This document shows, one piece after another, positions 17,680 through 26,876 of a stretch of DNA of 64,000 nt. This stretch comes from Flavobacteriaceae bacterium (GTDB lineage: Bacteria > Bacteroidota > Bacteroidia > Flavobacteriales > Flavobacteriaceae), in assembly GCA_003443635.1 (NCBI GenBank), contig CP031964.1, forward strand, positions 310,001-374,000, given 5' to 3'. The stretch's first letter is position 1, and each line of letters begins with the position of its first letter. A model generated the notes under the pieces. That model worked only from the letters and a program-made list of their open reading frames with translations. It was not told where the DNA came from and ran no database searches. The translations under genes were made by a program, and so were the position numbers.

Positions 17680-18763
17680 AATTATATAATTCTTCAACAA
17701 TTTTATTCATCTTATCTGTTATGTTCTTCTTAAAAGAATACTCATTGATATAAATTTCCCGTCCATGCATTCTTATTTGATTGTACTCACTTGTATTAAC
17801 GCTTAATAATCTACTCCACGTTTCATTATAATCAAAACTCACAATAGAACCTACATTATACTTTTTTACGAATTTTTCAGCTTCTATTCCTTTGTTAACA
17901 ATTACTGGAACTCCTAACATGATAGAATCATACAACTTGTTTGATGCCGCCAAAATATTAATTTTATTGGAAGTATCATATAACGAAAATATTCCTAGAC
18001 AATTTTTTATTCTTTTGAACAATTTTTCTTGAGATATATAACCCAGAAATTCAACATTAGGAAGTCTTATAAACTTTTCTCCTTCATGATCAATAACTTT
18101 TCCCGCAACAATAAATGTAACATCTTTGTTTTTTTTTGCAAATTCATATACCGAAGCAACTCCTCTTGTATATCCTATAAGACCAGTAAAAGCAAACTCT
18201 CTCTCAATCTCAGTCATCAATTCTATTGGTTTATCTTCATAATAATCATCTTGCGAGTTGTATATGATTTCATAATTATTATCCCCCATTCTAACTCTAT
18301 TGTCATCAACATGAATTACTTTAAAAGCTCTTTCTTTTACTTTTCTATCAAACCATTCTATTACTTTTTTAATTATTTTTGGAAAACTATATCTCAATGA
18401 GAAATCATCATGTACATCATATATATATTTTACTTTAGGTTTCAAAAAAGTGAAAAAATATACTGCAATAGCGCTATCAAAATCGATCGTGAATATTACG
18501 TTTTTATTTGAATTTTTTACATTGAATAATAACTTACAAAACAGTTTTATAATCCATATAGGGTATAAAAACAACAATTTGTTATTTGCATACCCACCCC
18601 CTTTAAAAATAAATGTTTCTCGTGTATATTGATTAGCTTTTTCTCTTTCCCTTAACCAGCAAAAAAATGTGATATTAAATTCTTTTTCATCAAAATATTT
18701 GATAAATTTCTTTACACGAACGTGATCTGTGCAACTATCTCCTTTTGTTATTATTATATTCAT
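17669..18763 (-). CDS. Glycosyltransferase, GT-B fold (GT4-like)
   Basis: A 364-residue GT-B type transferase. The N-terminal half carries YIYDVHDDFSLRY, and the C-terminal half shows the donor-domain pattern GLIGYTRGV, NVEFLGYISQEKL and ILAASNKLYDSIMLGVPVI, with the E.. pair of GT4 weakly kept. It is AT-rich and less conserved in wording than the biosynthetic genes around it, which is usual for serotype-specific transferases. It overlaps the next upstream transferase gene by 4 bases. Donor and acceptor are unknown. Confidence 0.75.
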   Translation of the reverse strand: MNIIITKGDSCTDHVRVKKFIKYFDEKEFNITFFCWLREREKANQYTRETFIFKGGGYANNKLLFLYPIWIIKLFCKLLFNVKNSNKNVIFTIDFDSAIAVYFFTFLKPKVKYIYDVHDDFSLRYSFPKIIKKVIEWFDRKVKERAFKVIHVDDNRVRMGDNNYEIIYNSQDDYYEDKPIELMTEIEREFAFTGLIGYTRGVASVYEFAKKNKDVTFIVAGKVIDHEGEKFIRLPNVEFLGYISQEKLFKRIKNCLGIFSLYDTSNKINILAASNKLYDSIMLGVPVIVNKGIEAEKFVKKYNVGSIVSFDYNETWSRLLSVNTSEYNQIRMHGREIYINEYSFKKNITDKMNKIVEELYNYEK

Positions 18764-19839
18764 TTTATCACATATTTTAAAGCATCTATGATACCATTTG
18801 CCATTTGTTTAGGCTTTCTTTCGGTATCATAATAGTTTTTTGCAGATCTGCCAATAACAATAAATCTTTTAGGATTATTATGAGCTTCGATAAGGTAACT
18901 CACCAGTTCTTCTTGATCATGATATATCAAACCTGTTTGATCATGAGTTATATTTAGTATTTCCCCTCCTGTAATTGCATTTTTATTAGTCAAAAAACAG
19001 AGAGAATATCCCATACTCATTAACACAGATAATCCAGCTTGTTTCGGCGAAATGCATAAAATAGATTCTAAAAAATATTTTTTTAGTTTTTTTTGATCAT
19101 ATATCGCTCCTTCAAGATATATTTGATTAGTAAGTTTGTTTTCAACTATAAATTTTTCTATCCTTCTATATTCAGATCCTTTTCCAACAATAATTAATTT
19201 ATTAAGAGAATTCCCTACTTTTCTATATGCAGATAAATATGCTTCTAATAGTTCATTTATTCCTTTTTGAGGGTATAATGAACCTATAAATAGGAAATTC
19301 TTTTTTTTATCTTCAATTATATTTTTAGTTTGGAAAACTTCTACTGTATTATTTGCAATGAATAGTTTTTCTCTTTTTATATTACGATTTACATATTTTT
19401 TAATAGGATAGCTTGTATAAAAAATTAAAGCATTCGCTCGATTAAATAAATAAAACCTTAAAAAATCTAAATTATTATTAGCATCAAAATTTTTTGTATA
19501 AGATGCCGAAACACCAATGCCCCAATAAATTATTTTTGTTTTTAAAAATAAATTAAAAGGTAAAAGCATAATATCTATACATCTTAAATTCATTAATCCT
19601 ATAGCAATATCGAAATTAGATGCTATTCTATGAATATTTTGTTTATGAATAATAAAAGGGCCTATTTTATTAATTGGAATATAACGAGTAATGAAAGGTT
19701 CATTCTTATACAAGTCTATTTGATCTTTTCTATCCGTAACCAAAGTTAATTCAAAAACATCAGTAATGATTCTAAAAACAGGAACTCTATAATGTTGAAT
19801 TTCATGGAGAAATATTATTACTTTTTTCTTAGAAGACAT
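18760..19839 (-). CDS. Glycosyltransferase, GT-B fold (GT4-like)
   Basis: A 359-residue transferase with a GT4-type donor domain: FLFIGSLYPQKGINELLEAYL, then LIIVGKGSEY, IYLEGAIYDQKKLKKYF, and SPKQAGLSVLMSMGYSL in place of the usual E.FG...LEA loop. The N-terminal acceptor domain begins KVIIFLHEIQHYRVPVF, a form common in polysaccharide transferases. It lies 3 bases after the polymerase gene and overlaps the next transferase gene by 4. Donor and acceptor cannot be told from sequence. Confidence 0.77.
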   Translation of the reverse strand: MSSKKKVIIFLHEIQHYRVPVFRIITDVFELTLVTDRKDQIDLYKNEPFITRYIPINKIGPFIIHKQNIHRIASNFDIAIGLMNLRCIDIMLLPFNLFLKTKIIYWGIGVSASYTKNFDANNNLDFLRFYLFNRANALIFYTSYPIKKYVNRNIKREKLFIANNTVEVFQTKNIIEDKKKNFLFIGSLYPQKGINELLEAYLSAYRKVGNSLNKLIIVGKGSEYRRIEKFIVENKLTNQIYLEGAIYDQKKLKKYFLESILCISPKQAGLSVLMSMGYSLCFLTNKNAITGGEILNITHDQTGLIYHDQEELVSYLIEAHNNPKRFIVIGRSAKNYYDTERKPKQMANGIIDALKYVIK

Positions 19840-19842
19840 AAG

Positions 19843-21198
19843 TTATCTTTTTAGTAATTTAATAAACAATATCATAGGTAATGATGCGGTAACGTAAAGC
19901 ATAAATAAATCGAATCCTGAACCTCTTATATATTGAAAAATTATACAATTTATATAAATAAAAAACACAAATTTCCAATTAAAAATACTTTTCCAATTTG
20001 TTTCAATTATACACCAATATAGATATTCAAATACAACAATTATTAATGTAGCCACAATAAACCCTAGCCAATAAAAGTTAACAAACCCTTCTCCATAATG
20101 TACTACAGGCATACTCTGTCCAATCTTTTTATAATTTGGATCTAATGCATAACTATATTTTAAAATAATTCCGTCTGGCTTGTTTTTCCATATAGACCTT
20201 GGTATTGGAGAAAATAAAAATTTAAAATAACTACTCCCATATTGCAATGGGAGTTTGCCATTTTCTACTAAATTCATACATAAAATAGTATTTCCAAACA
20301 TATAGTTTATTTCAAAGTTTGCGACTGCAACATCTAGAAAATAATCCTTCTGAATATAATCTGGAACTTTAAGAAATGCTTCAAATTTATTATTAAGTTT
20401 ATAACCCCCATATCCTCTTAATATAGAAGCTGCAAGGATCGAATAACACATTACTCCTGCTAATATTAGCATAATACTAAAAGTTTTAAAGGACAGTTTT
20501 AATTTTAGTTTATTATATAGAAATTCTAAAAATATTATAGCAAATAGAACTAATATTATTTCTCTTTTACTATGATAATGATATATCGATACAAGTATCA
20601 TTAATAAAACATACAGCGCAATTTTTTTTCTAATGGAAAGTGATATGGAAACTAATACTAAACCAATTATAGTGATAAATTTGAATGGATATAAAAAAAC
20701 ACCAGAAATACTTCCTAAAAAGGAAAGTTTTGTAAAACTTAACAGTAAAAATAATATACAAAAAAAAATAAAATTAGAATATTTAAAGCTCATCCATTCT
20801 TGAGCATTCAATTTCTTTTCAATTGTTTTTACTTTCTTATTAATTAAAAAATTCCAAAAAAATAAAATTAAAATATTTGTTACAAATAGATATATTGTAT
20901 AATAGTTTAAGTTATCAATTTCAGGAAATGTTTCATATGGAATTAAAAAGAACCCATATCCTCTCGGGATCACATATGACCCCAAAGTAAAAAATACTCC
21001 AGTGTAAATAAATGATAATACTATAGGGGAAAAAGCAATAAATAAATAATTACATTTTTTGTTAATCTGAAAAAAGATATGTAAAAATAAAGTTATATAA
21101 TGGATTGTGTAAAAAACCCACATCTCATTTAAAAAACTTTCCTTTCCTTGAAATAATACAACAACAATTAATATGATATTAACAATGACAAAATTCAT
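19843..21198 (-). CDS. wzy: Oligosaccharide repeat-unit polymerase (Wzy-like)
   Basis: A 451-residue protein with about twelve hydrophobic segments, a long periplasmic-type loop in the C-terminal half (about 265-370) and the conserved-looking HYHSKREIILVL between helices, a pattern seen in repeat-unit polymerases (compare the SRR.-type motif in this family). It overlaps the flippase gene by 4 bases. The Wzx-Wzy pair beside two transferases forms the variable core of the locus. I prefer this one over the other two polytopic proteins as the main polymerase. Confidence 0.75.
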   Translation of the reverse strand: MNFVIVNIILIVVVLFQGKESFLNEMWVFYTIHYITLFLHIFFQINKKCNYLFIAFSPIVLSFIYTGVFFTLGSYVIPRGYGFFLIPYETFPEIDNLNYYTIYLFVTNILILFFWNFLINKKVKTIEKKLNAQEWMSFKYSNFIFFCILFLLLSFTKLSFLGSISGVFLYPFKFITIIGLVLVSISLSIRKKIALYVLLMILVSIYHYHSKREIILVLFAIIFLEFLYNKLKLKLSFKTFSIMLILAGVMCYSILAASILRGYGGYKLNNKFEAFLKVPDYIQKDYFLDVAVANFEINYMFGNTILCMNLVENGKLPLQYGSSYFKFLFSPIPRSIWKNKPDGIILKYSYALDPNYKKIGQSMPVVHYGEGFVNFYWLGFIVATLIIVVFEYLYWCIIETNWKSIFNWKFVFFIYINCIIFQYIRGSGFDLFMLYVTASLPMILFIKLLKR

Positions 21199-22478
21199 AC
21201 AATCTTATTGTAATGATTTAATTTTTTTCTCAAAAGCAAAAACAAATAAACATTCCAAGTTATTAATGCTATTGATGATGCAATTGCTGCACCGATAATT
21301 CCATACGTTGGTATTAAAATAACATTTAAAAGGATTGCCAAAATAACTCCTAAAAGAATACCTTTAGTTGCTTGTTTTTCTTCTCCAATCATTTTTAAAA
21401 ATTGATTTGATACTCCAAATGTTGTATTTATTATTCTACCAATAATTAAAATCTGTAAACATTTATACCCTATTATATATTCTTCTCCGTAGATTAACTC
21501 AATAAAAAATTCTCCAAAAAAGAAAAAAGGAAATCCTATTAAGATTGCTAAAATAAAATTAATCCCACAGAAATTTACTAATAACTTTTTTAATTCTTTA
21601 TATCTGTTTTTTTCAAAGTTCTCTACAATTAAAGGAGTACATATTGCATTTATTGCACTTAATGAGAATATAACTAACAAGCTTATTTGATACATTGATT
21701 TAAAAACTCCTATATCATTACTATCTGACAATAGTCCAAGCAAAAATACATCTGATTGTGCTCCTAAAATTTGTATCCCCCCCAATAAAAAAAGTGGAAA
21801 TGCTACCTGTGTCCATTTGTTTTTTTCAAATGCTGATATTATTCTTTTCAATTTAAACTTTCTAGTATTCCTGTCAACTAGAGATTGACCAAATAAATAA
21901 ACTACAGCATTAATAAAAACATAAATAAGAACCGAATTAAAGGCTGAAATTTTTCCATAATAATATATTAATAACACAAAAAATATTAAAAGAATTGGCC
22001 TAACAATCATTTCTGGCAATTGTGCTAAATTCACTTTATTAATTGAAGTTAAAATAGATGATCTTACTCTAGATAAAGCAAATAGAAAGATAAGAGGCAA
22101 ACCAACGACTAAAGTAAGTCCGTATTCTTCATTAATTAAATCAAAAAAATATAAAATTAATACTATTGATACTAACAAAAAAGATCCAAATAGTATTCTA
22201 CTGTTTGAAAATTTAAGAAGGCCTTTGTATAACTCCATTTTGTTTTTCATAAAATAGATTGTCCCAAATCTAGTAATTACTGTAGGTAGCCCTAATTCAG
22301 AAATAATTGATAAAATCGTTACGATTGAAATAGTAAAAGCAAAGACACCAAATTCATCTGGTCCTAAAACACGTGCCAATAAAATCATAGATAAAGGCGA
22401 AAGTATAGTATAAAATCCCTGAATAATAAAACTGATGAATAAGTTTTTAGAAATCCTTCTTTTTATAAACTTTTTCAT
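21195..22478 (-). CDS. wzx: Polysaccharide repeat-unit flippase (Wzx-like)
   Basis: A MOP-superfamily flippase that moves undecaprenyl-linked repeat units across the inner membrane. It has 427 residues, about twelve to fourteen transmembrane segments, and the N-terminal signature ILLARVLGPDEFGVFAF with SELGLPTVITRFG, which is typical of polysaccharide export proteins. It is the only flippase in the locus. It overlaps the ligase-like gene and the polymerase gene by 4 bases each. Confidence 0.88.
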   Translation of the reverse strand: MKKFIKRRISKNLFISFIIQGFYTILSPLSMILLARVLGPDEFGVFAFTISIVTILSIISELGLPTVITRFGTIYFMKNKMELYKGLLKFSNSRILFGSFLLVSIVLILYFFDLINEEYGLTLVVGLPLIFLFALSRVRSSILTSINKVNLAQLPEMIVRPILLIFFVLLIYYYGKISAFNSVLIYVFINAVVYLFGQSLVDRNTRKFKLKRIISAFEKNKWTQVAFPLFLLGGIQILGAQSDVFLLGLLSDSNDIGVFKSMYQISLLVIFSLSAINAICTPLIVENFEKNRYKELKKLLVNFCGINFILAILIGFPFFFFGEFFIELIYGEEYIIGYKCLQILIIGRIINTTFGVSNQFLKMIGEEKQATKGILLGVILAILLNVILIPTYGIIGAAIASSIALITWNVYLFLLLRKKLNHYNKIV

Positions 22479-23824
22479 GCATCAAAATCATTATCATATT
22501 CTTTAATTTCTTTCCAATTAGGAATTATCATACTAAAAAGCACAAAAAACAAAACCCCCCATATTCTATTTAAATAACTTTCAAACCCAAAATTTAAAAA
22601 CATCAATAGCATAAAGAGAAAAAGAAGAGTGTTTTTTGATTTTATAGCTTTCGTTACAAAAAACAGAATACAAACAAGGAACAAAGTAATATTAATTACA
22701 CCGCCTATTAATAGATAATGTAAATATTGGGAATGAGTATTATATTCTTGATTATGATTAATTTGGTTTTTAGGATCACTTTCAACAAGGCATTCTGATA
22801 AATGTTTCTGATAATCTCCAAGTCCAATACCCACAAGAGGGTATTCTTTAATTTTTTCAAACGAACAATTCATAATCGTATATCTTAAATAATCTATAAC
22901 TCTTCTTCCATCGTAATTTCTATATCGTTCACTTACAATTTCCCACTTATCTAGATCTTTATATAATCTAATTATTCTCTCCTTATAAGCTAATCCGCCT
23001 AAAAATAAAAAACAAAGGAATACAATTATCCTCCATTTATTTGATTTAATCAATTGAAAAACAGCAAAAAGAAATACAAAAAACAGAAAAGCTTTATTAA
23101 CAGCAGAAGGTAGGTAAATTAAGAAAATTAGAAAATATGAAATTAGTATGCTAATAAAAACAATTTTCAATTTATTCAATTCATTTTTTATTAATACAAT
23201 ACATAATAAAATTGACGTTATGAGATAAGCAGATATATAAGTGTAATGTTTAAAAAATGAATTGTCGCCTATTTCATTTCCCCTATTTGCTATTCCACTA
23301 ATCCATCCCTTATAAGTTTTTAATTTAAAATAGTTTAATTTATCTATTAAAGAAAAATCTCTAATTGGTATTTCATTTAAAACTTTTTCTTGATAGATAC
23401 TTACCCCTTCTACATGATGATGAAACCACATAAAAGAATAAATAACCATACATATTATAAATCCTAAATAGATTTTTAATTTATCTTTCTGCTTGAGGTT
23501 TGGTATAAAAAATAAAAAAATAAAAGGTATAATGAATATAGCAATAGTAGGACGAATTTCTTTTAAAAAAACTACTTTATCATCTGACCAAAAAAAAGTG
23601 ATTGCTGAAAACCAGATAAACCCTGTGATTAGAAAATATGTTTTCCATAAATTCCTATTATTGATTCTTACAAAAAAAGTGTTTTTATAAAAAAAAATTG
23701 AGCTAATTAAAAAAACGATAAAGACGATAGATTGAGGTGCTGTGTTAAAAACAGGGAAAAACATAAGTAATATTAATAATAGAATACTAATATTGTGTTT
23801 TTCGAACAAGTACTTTTTTTTCAA
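22475..23824 (-). CDS. O-antigen ligase/polymerase (WaaL/Wzy_C type)
   Basis: A 449-residue polytopic protein with about eleven to twelve hydrophobic segments and a large loop near residues 270-370. That loop carries PLVGIGLGDYQKH and NHNQEYNTHSQYLHYLL, where the H-rich NTHSQYL is the Wzy_C/O-antigen ligase signature. It may join finished O-antigen to lipid A-core or polymerise it. Start overlaps the lipoprotein region by 12 bases of spacing only. Two other polytopic proteins of similar type lie in the locus. Confidence 0.78.
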   Translation of the reverse strand: MKKKYLFEKHNISILLLILLMFFPVFNTAPQSIVFIVFLISSIFFYKNTFFVRINNRNLWKTYFLITGFIWFSAITFFWSDDKVVFLKEIRPTIAIFIIPFIFLFFIPNLKQKDKLKIYLGFIICMVIYSFMWFHHHVEGVSIYQEKVLNEIPIRDFSLIDKLNYFKLKTYKGWISGIANRGNEIGDNSFFKHYTYISAYLITSILLCIVLIKNELNKLKIVFISILISYFLIFLIYLPSAVNKAFLFFVFLFAVFQLIKSNKWRIIVFLCFLFLGGLAYKERIIRLYKDLDKWEIVSERYRNYDGRRVIDYLRYTIMNCSFEKIKEYPLVGIGLGDYQKHLSECLVESDPKNQINHNQEYNTHSQYLHYLLIGGVINITLFLVCILFFVTKAIKSKNTLLFLFMLLMFLNFGFESYLNRIWGVLFFVLFSMIIPNWKEIKEYDNDFDA

Positions 23825-23835
23825 AATAATTATGT

Positions 23836-24402
23836 TTAACGAAAGTTTATGTCTCTTATTTTATAATATTTAAGATTAGTATCTCCTTTACTATTATATA
23901 AGTAAAATCTTATATGCTCAAAACTTTTTGGTTTTAACTTTAAGTTTTCATGAATTATTACTACTTCATCACCCATCATAACTGGTTTAGCTTCTATTCC
24001 CACCGATTTCATTCCCTTTTCCTTATCAATTTTATTTTCAAACTCTTCTGGATATATAGGATATATATACATTCCTATTTTCCATTCTTTAAGTTCTTTA
24101 AAGTTTGTTAAATTTTTATCTAATACCATTATAATACTATAGATATCTTTTCTCGTTTTCAATGCATTAACTTCTTGAAAAACAATTCCAGTTGTAAACT
24201 CGTGCTCATCATAAGTAAGATTAAACAAAGCTGGGTTTTCCATTTCATTTTCTACTTTTGGGAAGTCAAAAGTAGAGTTCTTAATATTTTGTTTAGTTTG
24301 AATACTCTTGTATGAATCACTTTTTATATCATTCTTACTTTTTTCAGATTTACAACTAATAAATATGAAAGTTAACAGTAAAATTATTGTTGTTGTCTTC
24401 AT
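23836..24402 (-). CDS. Predicted lipoprotein of unknown function
   Basis: A 188-residue protein starting MKTTTIILLLTFIFISCKS: a hydrophobic signal and a lipobox with Cys17, so it should be lipid-modified and exported. I do not recognise the mature part, which is lysine-rich at the N-terminus and ends in predicted beta strands (FEHIRFYLYNSKGD). It sits 11 bases before the ligase-like gene and 3 bases after the UDP-ManNAc dehydrogenase gene, inside the operon. A part in anchoring or exporting the polysaccharide is possible but nothing in the sequence proves it. Confidence 0.75.
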   Translation of the reverse strand: MKTTTIILLLTFIFISCKSEKSKNDIKSDSYKSIQTKQNIKNSTFDFPKVENEMENPALFNLTYDEHEFTTGIVFQEVNALKTRKDIYSIIMVLDKNLTNFKELKEWKIGMYIYPIYPEEFENKIDKEKGMKSVGIEAKPVMMGDEVVIIHENLKLKPKSFEHIRFYLYNSKGDTNLKYYKIRDINFR

Positions 24403-24405
24403 AAA

Positions 24406-25617
24406 TTATTTTATTACCCCACAAAAATCCAACACTACTTTGTTTGCGGGGAATTCTAAAGTTTTAAATTCATTATGAGCCACTAAAAACACTATAATAT
24501 CTGCCTTTTCTATAGCTTTATTAGTCTCTGTTAATTTGAATACTGAATGTGACTCAATATTAGGTTCTACAATATAATACTCTTCATTGTTAGCATTTTG
24601 TAAAACTTTTTGAGCAATATATTTCGCTGGGGATTCTCTTAAATCATCAATATTTGGTTTAAACGCAAGTCCCATTATAGCTATACTTGGTTTACGTTTA
24701 TATTTTAACTCAAATTCTAATTTTGTAGTATTCACCTTCTCTGCACACCAAAAAGATTTGTAATTATTTATTTCTCGTGCTTTTCCTATAATCTTAGATT
24801 CCATAGGATAATCTGCTACTATAAAATAAGGATCTACGGCTATACAATGACCGCCAACACCACAACCAGGTTGTAAGATATTAACTCGAGGATGTTTATT
24901 AGCTAAGTCAATAAGTTTCCAAATATTAATATTTGCTTTATCACATATAAGTGATAATTCATTTGCAAATGCAATTTGAACATCTCTAGAAGAATTTTCA
25001 ACTAATTTACACATTTCAGCGGTTCTTGCATTGGTTTTATGTAAATCTCCTTGGATAAATTTGCTATAAAATGCTACAGCCGCATTAGTTGACTTTTCGT
25101 CAATACCTCCTATTACGCGATCGTTATGAACTAATTCATACATAACATTACCGGGTAATACGCGCTCCGGGCAGTAAGCAATATTCAATTTATTTATCAG
25201 TTCTGGTCGTTCGCTATGTATTAAATCCCTCATTTTTTCAGTAGTTCCAACTGGTGAGGTAGATTCAATAATATATAAGTCATCCTTTTTTAACAATGGA
25301 ATTATTGCTCTCGTTGCAGCTTCAACAAACGAAATATCTGGCTCGTTTTTATCTTTAAACGGAGTTGGAACAACAATTAAATAAACATGTGCTTCAACAG
25401 GGTTTATAGAGGCTTTTAAAAAACCTTCTTTAACTGCTTCTGCTACTGCTTTATCTAATTCAGGTTCAACAATATGTATTTTACCAGCGTTAATAGTATT
25501 AACAATGTCAGGATTGATATCTACACCATGTACTTGAGTTTTATTTTGAGCTATTAGAGCTGCCGTTGGTAACCCTATATAGCCCAATCCTATCATAACT
25601 ACTTCAGGTTGATTCAT
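24406..25617 (-). CDS. wecC: UDP-N-acetyl-D-mannosamine dehydrogenase
   Basis: Oxidises UDP-ManNAc to UDP-ManNAcA with two NAD. The Rossmann motif is GLGYIGLPTA, followed by PTPFKDKNEPDIS and the IIESTSPVGTT wording of WecC. The catalytic cysteine lies in QPGCGVGGHCIAVDPYF, and the C-terminal domain has MGLAFKPNIDDLRESP. The neighbouring gene upstream is a 2-epimerase that makes UDP-ManNAc, so the two form a complete UDP-GlcNAc to UDP-ManNAcA route. Length (403) is normal. Confidence 0.9.
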   Translation of the reverse strand: MNQPEVVMIGLGYIGLPTAALIAQNKTQVHGVDINPDIVNTINAGKIHIVEPELDKAVAEAVKEGFLKASINPVEAHVYLIVVPTPFKDKNEPDISFVEAATRAIIPLLKKDDLYIIESTSPVGTTEKMRDLIHSERPELINKLNIAYCPERVLPGNVMYELVHNDRVIGGIDEKSTNAAVAFYSKFIQGDLHKTNARTAEMCKLVENSSRDVQIAFANELSLICDKANINIWKLIDLANKHPRVNILQPGCGVGGHCIAVDPYFIVADYPMESKIIGKAREINNYKSFWCAEKVNTTKLEFELKYKRKPSIAIMGLAFKPNIDDLRESPAKYIAQKVLQNANNEEYYIVEPNIESHSVFKLTETNKAIEKADIIVFLVAHNEFKTLEFPANKVVLDFCGVIK

Positions 25618-25643
25618 TTTATTTTTAAATTTGAGTAATTCAT

Positions 25644-26777
25644 TTATAAATTCTTAATAAATTTCACTATTTGATTACATGCATCTCCCTCTCCATAAGG
25701 ATTGTGTAGCATACTCATTTGAGCATAAGATTTTTCATTTTGCAACAGCTCATTTGTTTCTTTTATAATTTTATTAATATCAGTTCCAACAAGCAATACC
25801 GTACCTGCATCAACTGCCTCTGGTCTTTCTGTAGTATCGCGCATTACTAATACAGGTTTGCCTAAACTAGGAGCTTCTTCTTGAACTCCTCCGCTATCTG
25901 TAATAATTAAATATGACTTATTCATCAACCAAACAAATGCAGGGTACGATAAAGGATCTATTAATTTTATATTATCAATATTTACTAAGAGATCATAAAC
26001 TGGTTTTTGAACATTTGGATTTAAGTGGACCGGATATATTATTTGAACATTACTATTCTCTTTAGCAACTTCACTCAAAGCACTACAAATATTTATAAAA
26101 CCTTGGCCATGATTTTCTCTTCTATGCCCAGTAACTAAAATTATCTTTTTAGAATCATCCACAATCGTTTTCAAATTGTCTATTTCATTATCTAAATAAT
26201 TAGAGGAAGTTACTTTCTCTGAACTAAACTGCAAAGCATCAATCACTGTATTTCCGGTAACTAAAATTGTGTTTTCAGAAATATTTTCGTTAAGTAAATT
26301 CTGTTTAGAAGTTGTTGTTGGTGCAAAATGAAAATCTGAAATACTACCAGCAATACTTCTATTTATTTCTTCTGGAAAAGGAGATCGTTTATTAAACGTC
26401 CTCAAGCCTGCTTCTATATGGCATACTTTTGCTCCACAATAAAATGCAGCAATACTTGCTGCCATCGTAGTTGTGGTATCTCCATGAACATAAACATAAT
26501 CTGGTTGAAAATTTTCTAAAACTGGCTTTAACCCTTTAATAATATCTGCAGTTAAGGAGTAGAGATTTTGATTTGGTTTCATCAAATCTAAATCATAATC
26601 TGGAGTTATTTCAAAAAAAGATAAAACCTGATCTAACATTTCTCTATGCTGAGCTGTTATACAAACTCTAGTCTCAAATTTATCGTTATGTTTGAGAAAC
26701 TCTTTAACTAAAGGAGCCATTTTAATTGCCTCCGGTCGAGTACCAAATACTATTAAATTAGATTTTTTTTTATTCAT
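25644..26777 (-). CDS. wecB: UDP-N-acetylglucosamine 2-epimerase (non-hydrolysing)
   Basis: Interconverts UDP-GlcNAc and UDP-ManNAc. It starts near FGTRPEAIKMAPLV, has HIEAGLRTFNKRSPFPEE (the LRT form of true WecB) and the C-terminal SGGVQEEAPSLGKPVLVMRDTTERPEA loop that binds UDP. It differs from the paralogue at 13968, which has the NRCFDQ form of FnlC. Supplies wecC, 26 bases downstream. A separate promoter-like element upstream suggests that this pair can be expressed as its own unit. Confidence 0.92.
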   Translation of the reverse strand: MNKKKSNLIVFGTRPEAIKMAPLVKEFLKHNDKFETRVCITAQHREMLDQVLSFFEITPDYDLDLMKPNQNLYSLTADIIKGLKPVLENFQPDYVYVHGDTTTTMAASIAAFYCGAKVCHIEAGLRTFNKRSPFPEEINRSIAGSISDFHFAPTTTSKQNLLNENISENTILVTGNTVIDALQFSSEKVTSSNYLDNEIDNLKTIVDDSKKIILVTGHRRENHGQGFINICSALSEVAKENSNVQIIYPVHLNPNVQKPVYDLLVNIDNIKLIDPLSYPAFVWLMNKSYLIITDSGGVQEEAPSLGKPVLVMRDTTERPEAVDAGTVLLVGTDINKIIKETNELLQNEKSYAQMSMLHNPYGEGDACNQIVKFIKNL

Positions 26778-26832
26778 ATTGAATTAATGGGAAGGTAAAT
26801 TATAGTATTGTTTTTATATTTAATTAATTTTT

Positions 26833-26840
26833 CAAATTTA
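26833..26840 (-). promoter_or_regulatory. Candidate wecB -7 promoter element
   Basis: TAAATTTG on the minus strand fits TAnnTTTG and lies in the 99-base gap between the 4-epimerase gene and wecB, leaving a leader of about 50 bases. The surrounding DNA is very AT-rich, so chance matches are possible. Confidence 0.35.
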
Positions 26841-26876
26841 CAATTTTGAGATTGACTTAAAAGATTATTTATCCAT

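Noticed and set aside
11852..24402. Possible horizontal-transfer borders in the polysaccharide locus, suggested by changing AT content
   Set aside because: Composition seems to differ between the capEFG block and the Wzx/Wzy block, but I could not compute it, and no transposase, integrase, tRNA target or direct repeat marks an edge.
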